A DNA stretch of 64,000 bases from Thermomonas sp. (GTDB taxonomy: Bacteria; Pseudomonadota; Gammaproteobacteria; Xanthomonadales; Xanthomonadaceae). The notes beneath the pieces are model-generated. The model was not told where the DNA came from. It was given only the letters and a program-made list of their open reading frames with translations, and did not search any database. The stretch lies in assembly GCF_029945965.1 (NCBI RefSeq), contig NZ_JAQSDO010000015.1, forward strand, positions 1 through 64,000, given 5' to 3'. Positions 26,751-38,736 of the stretch are shown piece by piece (the stretch's first letter is position 1; the number at the start of each line of letters is the position of its first letter). The position numbers and the translations under genes were made by a program.

Positions 26751-26781
26751 ACGAAACCCCCGGCATGGCCGGGGGTTTCGT
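26751..26781 (-). terminator. Rho-independent terminator of norB
   Basis: A perfect 14-base inverted repeat with a three-base loop; its arms are rich in C/G and end in AAA/TTT (CGAAACCCCCGGC arm). It follows the norB stop on the minus strand by about 60 bases and also separates norB from the nnrS promoter. Confidence 0.88.
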
Positions 26782-26841
26782 CGGCTCATCAGTATCAAAA
26801 TCCTGCGCTCGGCGTCCTGGTATGCGGAGAGCAGTGACTGG

Positions 26842-29166
26842 TCAGCCGCCCGTTTCGGTTTCGCCGACAAGCGCGGCTTCGCGGCGCGGTGCGACCCAGA
26901 GCCGGAACACGAACCAGCACAGTGACAGCGCACCGATGCTGAAGATGATGTCGCCTGGCATGCGCATCCAGATCAGCAGTTCCACGATGGGCTTCTGCAT
27001 GAATTCGGCCGAGCGTGCGTACCAGTAGCCATGCTCGATCGCAGCCAGCAGTTGCATCGTCCCCAGCGGCAATAGTGTCAGCACACCCATCAGCGCCAGC
27101 CCGATGTTGAGGCTCCAGAACGAGACTTTCAGCGCTTGCGTGTCCCAGACCATCTGTCCACGCAGGCCGCGCAGGCAGAACAGCACCAGGGCGATCCCAA
27201 GCATTCCGTAGACCCCGAACAGCGCGGTATGGGCATGCAGGGCGGTCAGGTTGAGCCCTTGCATGTAGTACAGCGACAGCGGCGGATTGATCAGGAAGCC
27301 GAACAGGCCGGCACCGACCAGGTTCCAGAACGACACCGCGATGAAGAACATCACCGGCCAGCGGTAACGCGCCATCCACGGGGTGGCCTTGCCCAGGCGA
27401 TAGGTGTGGTAGGCCTCGAAGCCCAGGTAGGCCAACGGCACCACTTCCAGTGCGCTGAAGCTCGCGCCCAGCGCCACCACCGCGATCGGCGTACCGACGA
27501 AGTACAGGTGATGCAGGGTACCCAGCACGCCACCGGACATGAAGATGATGGTCGCGAACAGCACCGTGATGTTGGCCGTCGACGTCTTGATCAGGCCAAG
27601 GCGGGTGAAGATCAGCGCCATCACCGCGGTCGCGAACACCTCGAAGAAACCCTCGACCCACAGGTGCACCAGCCACCAGCGCCAGTACTCGACCTCGGAG
27701 ATATGAGTGTGTTCGCCCCACATCAGGGCCGCGCCGTAGAACAGGCCGATCGCGACCGTCGACATGAACAGCAGGCCGATGATCGATTTGGAATCGCTGG
27801 CAGGGCCGCGCAGGATCGGCCACAGCGAGCGCCCGACCAGGGTCACCCAAAGCAGCAGGCCGATGAACAGGTACCACTGCCAGAAGCGGCCCATGTCCGC
27901 GTATTCCCAGCCCTGGTGACCGAACCAGAAATTGTAGTCCAGCGGCAGGATCTGCATCACTGCGAGCCATTGCCCGACAAACCCGCCGACCACGATCAGC
28001 AGCAGCGAGACGAACAGGAAGTTGACTCCGAAGCGCTGGTATTTGGGTTCATGCCCCGATAGCGCAGGCCCGATGTACAGCCCGGTCGCCAGCCATGCGG
28101 TGGCGATCCAGAGCACCGCGAGCTGGGTGTGCCAGGTGCGGGCAAGCGAGTACGGCAGGTACTCCGACAACGCAAAACCATAGGCTGACTGGCCCTCGAC
28201 CTGGAAGTGCGCGGTGATGGCGCCAAGCAGGATTTGCGCAATGAATAGCGCCAGGACCAGCCAGAAATACTTCGCGGTCGCGCGCATCGACGGGGTGATC
28301 TTCAGCAGCGCAAACGGATCCGATGCCGGAATCGTATGTGTCTCCTCGCTCCGCCCGTGGGTGATCGCGTAATGCCAGCCAAGGATTGCGATGCCGGCGA
28401 TCAGGAACAGCACGCTGAAGGCCGACCACACCCACATCGCTGGCGGTGGCGTGTTGCCCACCAGCGGCTCGCTCGGCCAGTTGTTGGTGTAGGTCACTTT
28501 ATTGTTGGCGATGCCGTCCTTGGCCGGGACCAGGGTCTCGTCATTGCTCACGCGCTCGGTGGTGGCAGCCCATGCGGTCCACCAGAAGAACGCGGTCAGC
28601 GCGCGTCGGTGTTCTGCAGTGTCGACCGTGTCCTGCTTCATTGCATAGGCTTCACGCAGCTTGAGCGTGGCCGGGTCGTTGCCGAACAGGCTCTCGTAAT
28701 GCGCGGCGACATTGGACAGCGCAGCGACGCGATCCTGGGTCAGGGTGATCGTGCCGGTCTTTGCATCGTAGGTATTGGCCCGCATCATCGCCTGCAGGCG
28801 GCCGCGCAATGCGCCCTGCTCCTCGACGGGCAGGTCGGCATAGGTCGCCATGCCGCCATCGCGGCGCGCCCAGATATCCAGCACGTCGGTGGCTTCGCGA
28901 TGCAGCCAGTCCGCGCTCCAGTCCGGGGCGACATATGCGCCGTGGCCCCAGATCGAACCGAGTTGCATGCCACCGATCGATTGCCAGACCTGACGGCCCT
29001 GTTCGATGTCGGCGCGGGTATAGACGACCTGGCCGCTCTGCGCGACCACTTGTTCCGGCATCGGCGGCGCGGCGCGGAAGATCTCGCTTCCTGCCCACAA
29101 CAGCACGGAAAACGAGACAAGGAGGAGGGCGGCCAAGGCCAGCCACAACTTTCGGGTACTACTCAT
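26842..29166 (-). CDS. norB: Quinol-dependent nitric oxide reductase (qNor, single subunit)
   Basis: Reduces NO to nitrous oxide in the inner membrane with electrons from quinol. At 774 residues it is the long single-subunit form (norZ type): an N-terminal membrane segment, a roughly 200-residue periplasmic NorC-like part without a haem c motif (QVVYTRADIEQGRQVWQSIG), then the haem-copper oxidase core with about twelve segments. Metal-site histidines are in ARTWHTQLAVLWIATAWLA, EGFFEVFAT and GTLHHLYFVG. GGAG precedes the ATG by seven bases. A candidate Fnr box lies at 29221. No norC or nirS/nirK is present in the window. Confidence 0.96.
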   Translation of the reverse strand: MSSTRKLWLALAALLLVSFSVLLWAGSEIFRAAPPMPEQVVAQSGQVVYTRADIEQGRQVWQSIGGMQLGSIWGHGAYVAPDWSADWLHREATDVLDIWARRDGGMATYADLPVEEQGALRGRLQAMMRANTYDAKTGTITLTQDRVAALSNVAAHYESLFGNDPATLKLREAYAMKQDTVDTAEHRRALTAFFWWTAWAATTERVSNDETLVPAKDGIANNKVTYTNNWPSEPLVGNTPPPAMWVWSAFSVLFLIAGIAILGWHYAITHGRSEETHTIPASDPFALLKITPSMRATAKYFWLVLALFIAQILLGAITAHFQVEGQSAYGFALSEYLPYSLARTWHTQLAVLWIATAWLATGLYIGPALSGHEPKYQRFGVNFLFVSLLLIVVGGFVGQWLAVMQILPLDYNFWFGHQGWEYADMGRFWQWYLFIGLLLWVTLVGRSLWPILRGPASDSKSIIGLLFMSTVAIGLFYGAALMWGEHTHISEVEYWRWWLVHLWVEGFFEVFATAVMALIFTRLGLIKTSTANITVLFATIIFMSGGVLGTLHHLYFVGTPIAVVALGASFSALEVVPLAYLGFEAYHTYRLGKATPWMARYRWPVMFFIAVSFWNLVGAGLFGFLINPPLSLYYMQGLNLTALHAHTALFGVYGMLGIALVLFCLRGLRGQMVWDTQALKVSFWSLNIGLALMGVLTLLPLGTMQLLAAIEHGYWYARSAEFMQKPIVELLIWMRMPGDIIFSIGALSLCWFVFRLWVAPRREAALVGETETGG

Positions 29167-29220
29167 GGACGATCTCCAGTGCGGACGGCGCATATTCGTC
29201 TGCGCGTCGCACGTGTCGCC

Positions 29221-29234
29221 ATGACGCAGGTCAA
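29221..29234 (-). promoter_or_regulatory. Fnr-type box upstream of norB
   Basis: Minus-strand TTGACCTGCGTCAT. A start near 29186 would leave a 20-base leader. It is weaker than the other boxes in the right half. Confidence 0.5.
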
Positions 29235-29281
29235 GTGATGCTGAGGACCCACCATACAGTGAACCAGCTGATGGGTTGGAA

Positions 29282-30043
29282 TCAGTCCCGCAACACCGCA
29301 GCTGCCAGTGCTTCAAGCGGTTTGCGCTCGAGCAGTTCCACCTCGCGCCGGTCTATTCGCAACAAGCCGTCGTCCTGCAGGCGCTTGAGCACCCGGCTGA
29401 CTGTTTCCGGTGCCAGCCGCAGGTAATTGGCGATGTCGGTGCGCGCCATGGTCAGTTGGAAACGGTCTGGCGAAAAGCCGCGTGCGGCCAACCTTCGCGA
29501 CATCCCGATCAGGAACGCGGCCATCCGCTGGTCTGCCGACCAGTCGCCGGCCAGCAGCGCAGCGCGGCCGATGTCGCGGCTGAGCAGGCGGAACAGTTGT
29601 CGCTGCAGACCGGGCAAGCGCGAGGCCAGCGTGGCGATCTTCGGGAACGAGAACCGGCACAGCATCACCGTGTCCAGCGCCACTGCGTTGCACGGATAGG
29701 TCTCGCCATCGATCGCGTTCAGGCCGATCACTTCGCCAGGCAAGTGGAAACCCAGCACGTGTTCGTGGCCATCGCGATCCACCAAGTAGGTCTTGACTGT
29801 GCCTGCGCGTACCGCGGCGATCGCTTCGAACGGATCACCTTCGCGGAAGATGTGCTCGCCGGCATGCAATGGGCCGACGTGTTCAACCAGCACATGCAGG
29901 TCCATCAGCGCGGCCTTGTCCATGCCCTCGTCTAGGCAGGCCTGCGAGAACGCGCAGGTCGTGCAGAACTTCAGGGCATCGCCGTCGTCGGCCAGGGTAC
30001 GCGGGCTTTGCCGCGGGAACGGCAGGTTGCTCAAGTCGCCCAC
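29282..30043 (-). CDS. fnr: Fnr/Anr-type oxygen-responsive regulator
   Basis: CRP/FNR family activator of 253 residues. It has all four [4Fe-4S] ligands: CTTCAFSQAC gives Cys27, Cys30 and Cys36, and VMLCRF supplies the fourth (E. coli Cys122). This marks an O2-sensing Fnr rather than a cluster-free Dnr. The recognition helix reads LAPETVSRVLKRLQ, with the E--SR that reads TTGAT half-sites. The GTG at 30043 is preferred because it gives the usual length and starts after hemN; a longer frame would overlap hemN. It follows hemN by 40 bases and is probably co-transcribed, so it may regulate its own operon. Confidence 0.93.
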   Translation of the reverse strand: MGDLSNLPFPRQSPRTLADDGDALKFCTTCAFSQACLDEGMDKAALMDLHVLVEHVGPLHAGEHIFREGDPFEAIAAVRAGTVKTYLVDRDGHEHVLGFHLPGEVIGLNAIDGETYPCNAVALDTVMLCRFSFPKIATLASRLPGLQRQLFRLLSRDIGRAALLAGDWSADQRMAAFLIGMSRRLAARGFSPDRFQLTMARTDIANYLRLAPETVSRVLKRLQDDGLLRIDRREVELLERKPLEALAAAVLRD

Positions 30044-30083
30044 CAGGCGAGACTCAATGGAACTGGGATACGCCGGGCACAGC

Positions 30084-31484
30084 TCAGATCGCGCGTGAGA
30101 AGCGCGGCTGGGTATCGGTGACGGGTTGGTCGAGGTATCGGTCGAAGCACATCGCAATGTTACGCAACAGCAGGCGGCCACGCGAGGTCACCGTGATGCG
30201 ATCTGCCTCGATCCGGGCCAGACCGTCGTCCACCAGCGGCTGCAATTTGACCAGTGCATCGGCGAAATACTCCCTGAAGTGTATGCCGTGGCGACGTTCC
30301 AGCGCGCGCATCGGGATCTCGCCCTGGCACATCAGTTGCTGGATCAGGTCGGCGCGCAGCTGGTCGTCTTCGTCCAGGCGCATGCCGCGGAATACCGGCA
30401 ACCGGCCTTCGTCCAGCGCCACCTGCCAGCTCACCAGGTCACGTGGGTTCTGGCTGAAGCTGTCGCCGATATGGCTGATCGCGCTCACTCCCAGCCCAAG
30501 CAGGTCGCTGTCAGCGTGTGTGGTGTAGCCCATGAAATTGCGATGCAGGCTGCCGCGCGCCTGTGCAAGCGCCAGGTCATCGTCGGGCAGGGCGAAATGA
30601 TCCATCCCGATGTACTGGTAGCCTGCAGCAGTCAGGCGCTCGATCGCCAGTTGCAGCAGGCCCAGTCGGGTTTCGGCATCGGGCAGGTCGGTATCGACGA
30701 TCTGCTTCTGCGCCTTGAACATCCGTGGCATGTGCGCGTAGCCATAGACCGCGACCCGGTCCGGGCGCATGTCGGCGACGATATCGAGCGTGCGCGCGAA
30801 GCCGGTGAGGTTCTGCTTCGGCAAGCCATAGATCAGGTCGACGTTTACCGACTTGAAGCCGTTGGTGCGGCAGGCATCGACGACTGTGCGGGTTTCGTCC
30901 ACCGACTGGATGCGATTGACCGCGACCTGCACCTCCGGATCGAAGTCCTGCACGCCAAAACTCGCGCGGTTGAAGCCGGCGCGCGCCAGCTCGGCAATGT
31001 CGCTTGCATTGACGAAGCGCGGATCCAGTTCGATCGAGATGTCGCGCTCGTCGGAATCAGAGAACCGGAAGTGGCTGCGCAGCGTGTCGACGACTTCGTG
31101 CAGTTGCGCGGGTGACAGGAAGTTCGGGGTGCCGCCGCCGAAATGCAGCTGGATCACCTCGCGGTCGCGATCAAACAATGTGGCGGCCAGAGCGATCTCG
31201 CGATACAGCCGCACCAGGTAAGTCTCGCCGCGCGCGGTGTCGCGGGTGATGATGCGGTTGCAGCCACAGTAGAAGCATGGGCTATTGCAGAACGGCACGT
31301 GCACGTACAGTGACAACCGGCGGGGGATCGGGTCGCCATTGCTGGCCAGCGCGACTTCGCGCAACGCCTGTTCGCCGAAGTTGCTGGTGAACTGCGGCGC
31401 GGTCGGATACGAGGTATAGCGCGGCCCCGGCCGGTCGTGCCGGCGCAACAGGTCAGCGCTGAAGGTGAGGGGTTGCAACTCCAT
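30084..31484 (-). CDS. hemN: Oxygen-independent coproporphyrinogen III oxidase
   Basis: Radical SAM enzyme that decarboxylates coproporphyrinogen III to protoporphyrinogen IX without oxygen. It has 466 residues. The radical SAM motif CNSPCFYCGC is at about residues 66-75; RPGPRYTSYPTAPQF near the N-terminus and HLPTIF-like AHMPRMF mid-protein match E. coli HemN. A near-perfect Fnr box at 31519 has its predicted +1 at the A of the ATG. fnr follows. It supplies haem for the nitrate and NO reductases. Confidence 0.96.
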   Translation of the reverse strand: MELQPLTFSADLLRRHDRPGPRYTSYPTAPQFTSNFGEQALREVALASNGDPIPRRLSLYVHVPFCNSPCFYCGCNRIITRDTARGETYLVRLYREIALAATLFDRDREVIQLHFGGGTPNFLSPAQLHEVVDTLRSHFRFSDSDERDISIELDPRFVNASDIAELARAGFNRASFGVQDFDPEVQVAVNRIQSVDETRTVVDACRTNGFKSVNVDLIYGLPKQNLTGFARTLDIVADMRPDRVAVYGYAHMPRMFKAQKQIVDTDLPDAETRLGLLQLAIERLTAAGYQYIGMDHFALPDDDLALAQARGSLHRNFMGYTTHADSDLLGLGVSAISHIGDSFSQNPRDLVSWQVALDEGRLPVFRGMRLDEDDQLRADLIQQLMCQGEIPMRALERRHGIHFREYFADALVKLQPLVDDGLARIEADRITVTSRGRLLLRNIAMCFDRYLDQPVTDTQPRFSRAI

Positions 31485-31518
31485 GGCCGCAGCTTATGCA
31501 GCGGTCGGGTGGGGCTTC

Positions 31519-31532
31519 TTGATCTGGATCAA
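31519..31532 (-). promoter_or_regulatory. Perfect Fnr box of the hemN-fnr operon
   Basis: TTGATCTGGATCAA matches the consensus in all ten half-site bases. The predicted leftward start at 31484 coincides with the hemN ATG. Confidence 0.82.
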
Positions 31533-31748
31533 CCTGTGCGAAATTGCTTCTGGCTAAGCCGTTACAGCCGGAGTGCTTTTCTCAGGCGTGCGCGACTCCA
31601 CGATCCGATCCATGGTGGCGGGCAGTGGCGGACGCTAGCCATGTGGACTATGCAAACAGGCTATTGGTCGATCGCCCTAGCGCATCGGTTGCATTGCGCG
31701 GGAGGCCGGCAGGCATTTAGATGGTGCGCCGGACAACGAGATCGCATC

Positions 31749-32507
31749 ATGAGTTACGTCATCGCCGAACAGCACAACATCCTGCCTGCAGTCGCGGTGG
31801 TGCAGATGTTGCTGACAAGGGCAGGCAATACCGCCACGGTCGATGGCAACTTCGGCGCGCGTACGAAAGACGCCGTGAAGCAGTTCCAACGCGACCACAA
31901 ACCGCTTGTCGTGGATGGCTCGGTCAGTGTCAGTACGTGGCCACGCCTTGTCGCGGGAGATTCGGGCCTCACCGTCCTGGACTGCATCGACATCGACGAC
32001 GGATTCGTGGGCGAGGTAGTCCACGCCCAAAGATTCGGCGGAAATCCGTTGGTGATCGGCGGCATGTGCAATGGCGTCGAACAGGCGGTCACGCTCATCG
32101 CCAATGCCGCGCCTGCCGGCAGCGTATGCCTGTTGCGGTTCCATGGACATGGAAGCGCGGGCGGGGCCGGTGCGGGTGCAGGCACTTGGGGGTTCGGAGA
32201 TCAGGGCAACATCATCACGAGTAAATCCCAGGCGTTGTTCCGCAGGCTGAGGCCGCTTTTCAGCCGCTATGGATGTATCCAGTTCATGCACTGCTCCACT
32301 GGCCGGGGGCCGAATGGCACGGCAATGCTGCAAGCCATTGCTAATGGTACCGGGGTACCCGCAACCGCCGCGCTGAACATCCAGCTTGGCGGAGGTTCGA
32401 CGACGTTCCGTTACGAGGGGCCCACCAAGACGGCAGTTCCGGGAGGCGGCACGGTGAAGTCGTGGGCATCGAACCTGCCTGCACTGCCGGGGCGGTCTTT
32501 CGCCTGA
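31749..32507 (+). CDS. Peptidoglycan-binding protein with a caspase-like C-terminal domain
   Basis: A 252-residue protein. Residues about 10-60 form a PG_binding_1 domain (MLLTRAGNTATVDGNFGART, then VKQFQRDH). Residues about 75-235 resemble a caspase-fold or DUF4347-like domain: a hydrophobic strand ending RFHGHG (His132, His134) and, 48-50 residues later, FMHCSTGRGPNG (Cys182), as in clan CD His/Cys pairs. There is no signal peptide, although the ATG at 31749 is the first after the hemN promoter region. The protease role is inferred. No neighbour suggests a partner, and it is flanked by hemN and tpm. Confidence 0.6.
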   Translation: MSYVIAEQHNILPAVAVVQMLLTRAGNTATVDGNFGARTKDAVKQFQRDHKPLVVDGSVSVSTWPRLVAGDSGLTVLDCIDIDDGFVGEVVHAQRFGGNPLVIGGMCNGVEQAVTLIANAAPAGSVCLLRFHGHGSAGGAGAGAGTWGFGDQGNIITSKSQALFRRLRPLFSRYGCIQFMHCSTGRGPNGTAMLQAIANGTGVPATAALNIQLGGGSTTFRYEGPTKTAVPGGGTVKSWASNLPALPGRSFA

Positions 32508-32536
32508 GCATCGTGGGTTTCCGGGCGGTGGCTGTG

Positions 32537-33190
32537 TCAGCGCCGCTGTAGCGCGTACGCCGCAGTTGCGGCCTGGCTGACCCCGTCGATGCGGCCCGGG
32601 TGGTCCGGCGGGATCGGAACGTGCTCGAGCTGAGTGATGGCCCAGTCGGTCCCGAACAATGCCTGGACCTCGTCGGCCTGTACCGCGAATGGTGGACCGT
32701 CCTTTTCGTGCTGTGGATATTCCAGGGTGACCAGCAACCCGGCGCAGCCGGTCGGCAACCGCGCGTACAACTCGCTCGCATAGCGCTGGCGCAATTCCGG
32801 CGGCAACGCGATCAGCGCGGCGCGATCGAACACCGCCGCGCATTCGGCCAGTACCTTGGCGTCCAGTGCGAACGCATCGCCATGGATGATCTCGATCGCA
32901 CCGGCGCGGTAATGCGTGCCGTACCGCGATTCGTGGATGTTCGGCGTCAGCCCGTGTTCGGCGAAGAATTGCTCCACCGCCAGTTGTGACAACTCGACCC
33001 CGAGTACCCGATGCCCTTGCGATGCCAGCCACGCCATGTCCAGCGATTTGCCGCACAGCGGTACGAACACCTTCGCGTCCGGCGCGATCCCGAGTGCCAA
33101 CCAATGCTTGACCAGCAGCAGCGTCGGCGCGCCTTGGTGGAAGCCGATGCGGCCTTCGTTCCAACGCTGGTGCCAAAAATCAGGTTGCAT
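32537..33190 (-). CDS. tpm: Thiopurine S-methyltransferase
   Basis: SAM-dependent methyltransferase of 217 residues; bacterial members methylate selenium or tellurium compounds. The start MQPDFWHQRWNEGRIGFHQG, then VFVPLCGKSLDMAWLASQGH and GVELS give the family fingerprint. The ATG at 33190 is natural. No operon partner: the upstream parC is transcribed in the same direction but ends 96 bases away. Confidence 0.93.
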   Translation of the reverse strand: MQPDFWHQRWNEGRIGFHQGAPTLLLVKHWLALGIAPDAKVFVPLCGKSLDMAWLASQGHRVLGVELSQLAVEQFFAEHGLTPNIHESRYGTHYRAGAIEIIHGDAFALDAKVLAECAAVFDRAALIALPPELRQRYASELYARLPTGCAGLLVTLEYPQHEKDGPPFAVQADEVQALFGTDWAITQLEHVPIPPDHPGRIDGVSQAATAAYALQRR

Positions 33191-33286
33191 GCGTGTCTCC
33201 CTGGTGCGGCGTCGCCTACTGCCGGTTATTTCGCTATGCCACTCTAAATGCGGCTACGCGAAACACCCGACGCTCTCGACGCCTGT

Positions 33287-35533
33287 TCATTCGACGATGA
33301 GTCCATCCACCTTCTGCCAGCCGCGCGGTAGCAGGCCGCCGCGCGAACCACGGGCACCGATGTAGGTGTCGAGGTCGTTGAACGACAGGGTCATCGTGCG
33401 CGCGCCGCTGGCAACCAGAAGTTTGCCGCCGACCGGCACCACAGCGACGGCGACCACGCGCTCGGTGCCGCGCTTGGCCTTCGGAATTTCAATGATCTTG
33501 TTGCCCTTGCCCTTGTCGAGTTCCGGTAGTTCGGCCAGCGCGAAGGCAAGTACATGGCCGGCGCTGGTCACCGCGACGATGCGATCTGCATCGACATCGC
33601 TGACCGCTGCCGGTTGCAGCACGCAGCCACCATTGCCAACCGACAGCAGCGCCTTGCCGGCCTTGTTGCGGCCAGTGAGGTTCTCGAAGCGGGTGACAAA
33701 ACCATAACCGTGACTGGAAGCAATCACGTAGCGGCTGTCGTTGTCGGCGCTCGCCATCGCCTGGAACGTCGCGCCCACGGGCAGGCTGAAACGACCCGAT
33801 AGTGGTTCGCCGTTGCCGCGTGCGCTGGGCAGGGTATGCACGGCCGTTGAATAACTACGCCCGGTGCTGTCCAGGAATGCCGCCTGCAGGTTGCTGCGCC
33901 CGCGCACCGCGGCCAGCAGGCTGTCGCCTTCGCGATAACTCAAGGTCGAACCGTCGATGTCGTGGCCCTTGGCCGCGCGCACCCAGCCCTTTTCACTGAG
34001 CACCACGGTCATCGGTTCGCTTGCAACCAGTTCGGTTTCGTCCAGCGCCTGCGCGGCGCCGCGCGCGACCAGCGGACTGCGCCGCGCGTCGCCGAATTTC
34101 TTCGCGTCGGCCAGCAGTTCATCCTTGATCAACTTGCGCAGTTTCGCCTTGCTGGCGAGCATCGCCATCAGGTGATCGCGTTCGCTGTCCAACTCGTCTT
34201 GCTCGCCGCGGATCTTCATTTCTTCCAACCGCGCCAACTGGCGCAACTTGGTGTCGAGGATGTAGTCGGCCTGGTCGTCGCTGAGTTCAAAACGCGCGAT
34301 CAAGGCCGGCTTCGGCTCGTCATCGCTGCGGATGATGCGGATCACTTCATCCAGGTTGAGGAAGGCGATCAGCAGGCCGTCCAGCAGGTGCAGGCGGCGC
34401 TCGACCTTTTCCAGCCGATGCGTGAGGCGACGGGTGACCGTGCTGGTACGGAACACCAGCCATTCGCTCAGCAGCATCTTCAGGTTCTTGACCTGCGGAC
34501 GCCCGTCCAGGCCAATGACGTTCATGTTGACCCGGAAACTTTTCTCCAGGTCGGTGGTGGCGAACAGATGGCCCATCAGCTGCTCGGCATCCACGCGATT
34601 GCTGCGCGGCACCAGCACGATGCGGGTCGGGTTGGCGTGGTCGGATTCGTCGCGGATGTCTTCCAGCCACGGCAGCTTCTTGGCCCGCATCTGCATCGCG
34701 ATCTGTTCGATGATCTTCGACGGCGAGACCTGGTGCGGCAGCTGGGTGATCACGATGTTGTTGTTTTCGCGTTCGAACACGCCGCGCGCACGCACGTTGC
34801 CGTGACCGGTTTCGTACATCGCTAGCAGGTCGGCAGCAGGCGTGATGATTTCCGCCGCAGTCGGATAGTCGGGCCCGCGCACGTGCTCGCACAGATCGCG
34901 TACGGTTGCATCGGGATCATCCAACAGGCGGATGCAGGCGCTGACGATTTCGTTGAGGTTATGTGGCGGCACGTCGGTCGCCATGCCGACCGCAATTCCC
35001 GTCGTGCCGTTGAGCAGCAGGTGCGGCAGCCGCGCAGGCATCCACGTTGGTTCCTGCAGGGTGCCGTCAAAGTTTGGCGTCCAGTCGACCGTGCCGTGGC
35101 CCAGTTCGCCCAGCAGCACTTCGGCAATCGGCGACAACTTGGATTCGGTGTAGCGCATCGCCGCGAATGATTTCGGGTCATCGGTTGAGCCGAAGTTGCC
35201 CTGGCCCTCGACCAGCGGATATCGGTATGAGAACGGCTGCGCCATCAGCACCATCGCCTCGTAACAAGCGCTGTCACCATGCGGGTGGTACTTGCCGATC
35301 ACGTCACCCACTGTGCGCGCGGATTTTTTCGGCTTCGACCCTGCGGCCAGGCCCAGCTCGCTCATCGCAAAGATGATCCGGCGCTGCACGGGTTTCAGCC
35401 CGTCGCCGAGAAAGGGCAGGGCGCGGTCCAGCACCACGTACATGGAGTAGTCCAGGTACGCCCGCTCGGCGAATTCGCTGAGCGGGATCTGCTCGAAACC
35501 GTGGAAAGCGGGGCGGACGAGGTCGTCAGTCAT
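33287..35533 (-). CDS. parC: DNA topoisomerase IV subunit A
   Basis: Breaks and rejoins DNA to unlink daughter chromosomes, in complex with ParE. It has 748 residues. The catalytic tyrosine is in [11 protein letters not shown]; the quinolone-determining stretch [12 protein letters not shown] carries the wild-type Ser and Glu. [20 protein letters not shown] and a C-terminal beta-pinwheel follow. ATG at 35533 (MTDDLVRP) is preferred to one six residues upstream, which adds MPPHRP. parE is not adjacent here. Confidence 0.96.
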   Translation of the reverse strand: MTDDLVRPAFHGFEQIPLSEFAERAYLDYSMYVVLDRALPFLGDGLKPVQRRIIFAMSELGLAAGSKPKKSARTVGDVIGKYHPHGDSACYEAMVLMAQPFSYRYPLVEGQGNFGSTDDPKSFAAMRYTESKLSPIAEVLLGELGHGTVDWTPNFDGTLQEPTWMPARLPHLLLNGTTGIAVGMATDVPPHNLNEIVSACIRLLDDPDATVRDLCEHVRGPDYPTAAEIITPAADLLAMYETGHGNVRARGVFERENNNIVITQLPHQVSPSKIIEQIAMQMRAKKLPWLEDIRDESDHANPTRIVLVPRSNRVDAEQLMGHLFATTDLEKSFRVNMNVIGLDGRPQVKNLKMLLSEWLVFRTSTVTRRLTHRLEKVERRLHLLDGLLIAFLNLDEVIRIIRSDDEPKPALIARFELSDDQADYILDTKLRQLARLEEMKIRGEQDELDSERDHLMAMLASKAKLRKLIKDELLADAKKFGDARRSPLVARGAAQALDETELVASEPMTVVLSEKGWVRAAKGHDIDGSTLSYREGDSLLAAVRGRSNLQAAFLDSTGRSYSTAVHTLPSARGNGEPLSGRFSLPVGATFQAMASADNDSRYVIASSHGYGFVTRFENLTGRNKAGKALLSVGNGGCVLQPAAVSDVDADRIVAVTSAGHVLAFALAELPELDKGKGNKIIEIPKAKRGTERVVAVAVVPVGGKLLVASGARTMTLSFNDLDTYIGARGSRGGLLPRGWQKVDGLIVE

Positions 35534-35638
35534 GGGGCGGTGTGGTGGCAATCAGTCATCCGGGGATTCTACGGCGCTAGCCAAGCTGCGATGGCTCCGA
35601 ATGGAGAATACTCACTTGCCTAGCGAAGACAGTTGCTC

Positions 35639-38022
<2,384 letters not shown>

Positions 38023-38026
<4 letters not shown>

Positions 38027-38421
38027 GTCGGCTCCTCCGAAAGTGCCGCCATGATTGGGCAGTGCTCGAGTGCGCCGTGGCCGGGGCAAACTTCCACCAA
38101 CTGTTGCAGCGCATCGCGCACGCGGGTGAGTTCATCGATGCGGCCATTGACGTCATCGAGTTTCGCTTGCGCCCGCTGGTTCAGGCCGGCCATGTCGTCC
38201 GCCGCACTGGCGGTCAGGTCCAGCAGCTCACGGATTTCCTGCAGGGTGAAGCCCAACTGCTTGGCACGGCGCACGAAGCGCAGGCGCGCCACGTCGCCAT
38301 CGCGGTAATCACGATAGCCCGATGTTGTGCGCAGCGGCGCCGGGATCATGCCCTCGCGCTCGTAATAACGGATGGTGTCGATGCCGACATCGGCCCGCTG
38401 GGCCAGTGCTCCGATTTTCAT
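38023..38421 (-). CDS. CueR-like MerR-family metal regulator
   Basis: A 132-residue activator with the MerR helix-turn-helix ([20 protein letters not shown]) and a coiled coil. The C-terminal metal loop reads [11 protein letters not shown], two cysteines like those of copper-responsive CueR. It is cotranscribed with the copper pump, which its stop overlaps by four bases. An operator with 19-20 bases between -35 and -10 lies directly upstream, so it regulates itself and the pump. Copper is the likely signal; a different metal cannot be excluded. Confidence 0.88.
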
Positions 38422-38452
38422 GGTAGTGAAGTCCCTGAGGGTCAGGTCTTGA

Positions 38453-38484
38453 AGTATGAACCCTTGACTAGAGTCCAGAGTCAA
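38453..38484 (-). promoter_or_regulatory. MerR-type promoter/operator of the copper operon
   Basis: Minus-strand TTGACT (38484-38479) and CATACT (38458-38453) are 20 bases apart, the long spacing MerR activators need. A partial dyad (GACTCTGGACTCTAGTCAAG) fills the spacer. Confidence 0.78.
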
Positions 38485-38549
38485 GTGTCTTGAGGGTGGG
38501 CGTAGCCATCCTGCGCGCCCTTGCGCGCCGTCACAGTGAAGGGAAAGGC

Positions 38550-38636
38550 GGAAATGGGGTTAGAGAGGATTTCCTGCCGACGGCACCCGGTCTTGCCGGA
38601 ATCGTGATCAGGAAACTTCACTCTGACCCCATTTCC
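38550..38636. repeat. REPIN-like palindromic element
   Basis: Two inverted copies of GGAAATGGGGTYAGAG: the left at 38550-38565, the right at 38621-38636 (read CTCTGACCCCATTTCC), with one mismatch. Each copy also has an inner GGAAA/TTTCC palindrome. It resembles the GGGGTCAGAG REP family linked to RAYT transposases, which is from memory. It lies in the 315-base gap between the copper regulator and hsdM, which otherwise holds the MerR operator and nothing more that I can see. Confidence 0.7.
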
Positions 38637-38736
38637 TGGCCGTCATCCACGCGCACGCCGGGGTCCAGATCTTGCCTTCGGACCGCAACCCACCGCCACC
38701 CGATACAGTGTCCGCCTGCTCACCAAGACACCGCCC

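Noticed and set aside
30044-30181. A longer fnr frame starting upstream inside hemN
   Set aside because: It would add 46 residues of Ser/Pro/Thr sequence unlike any Fnr and overlap hemN by nearly 100 bases.
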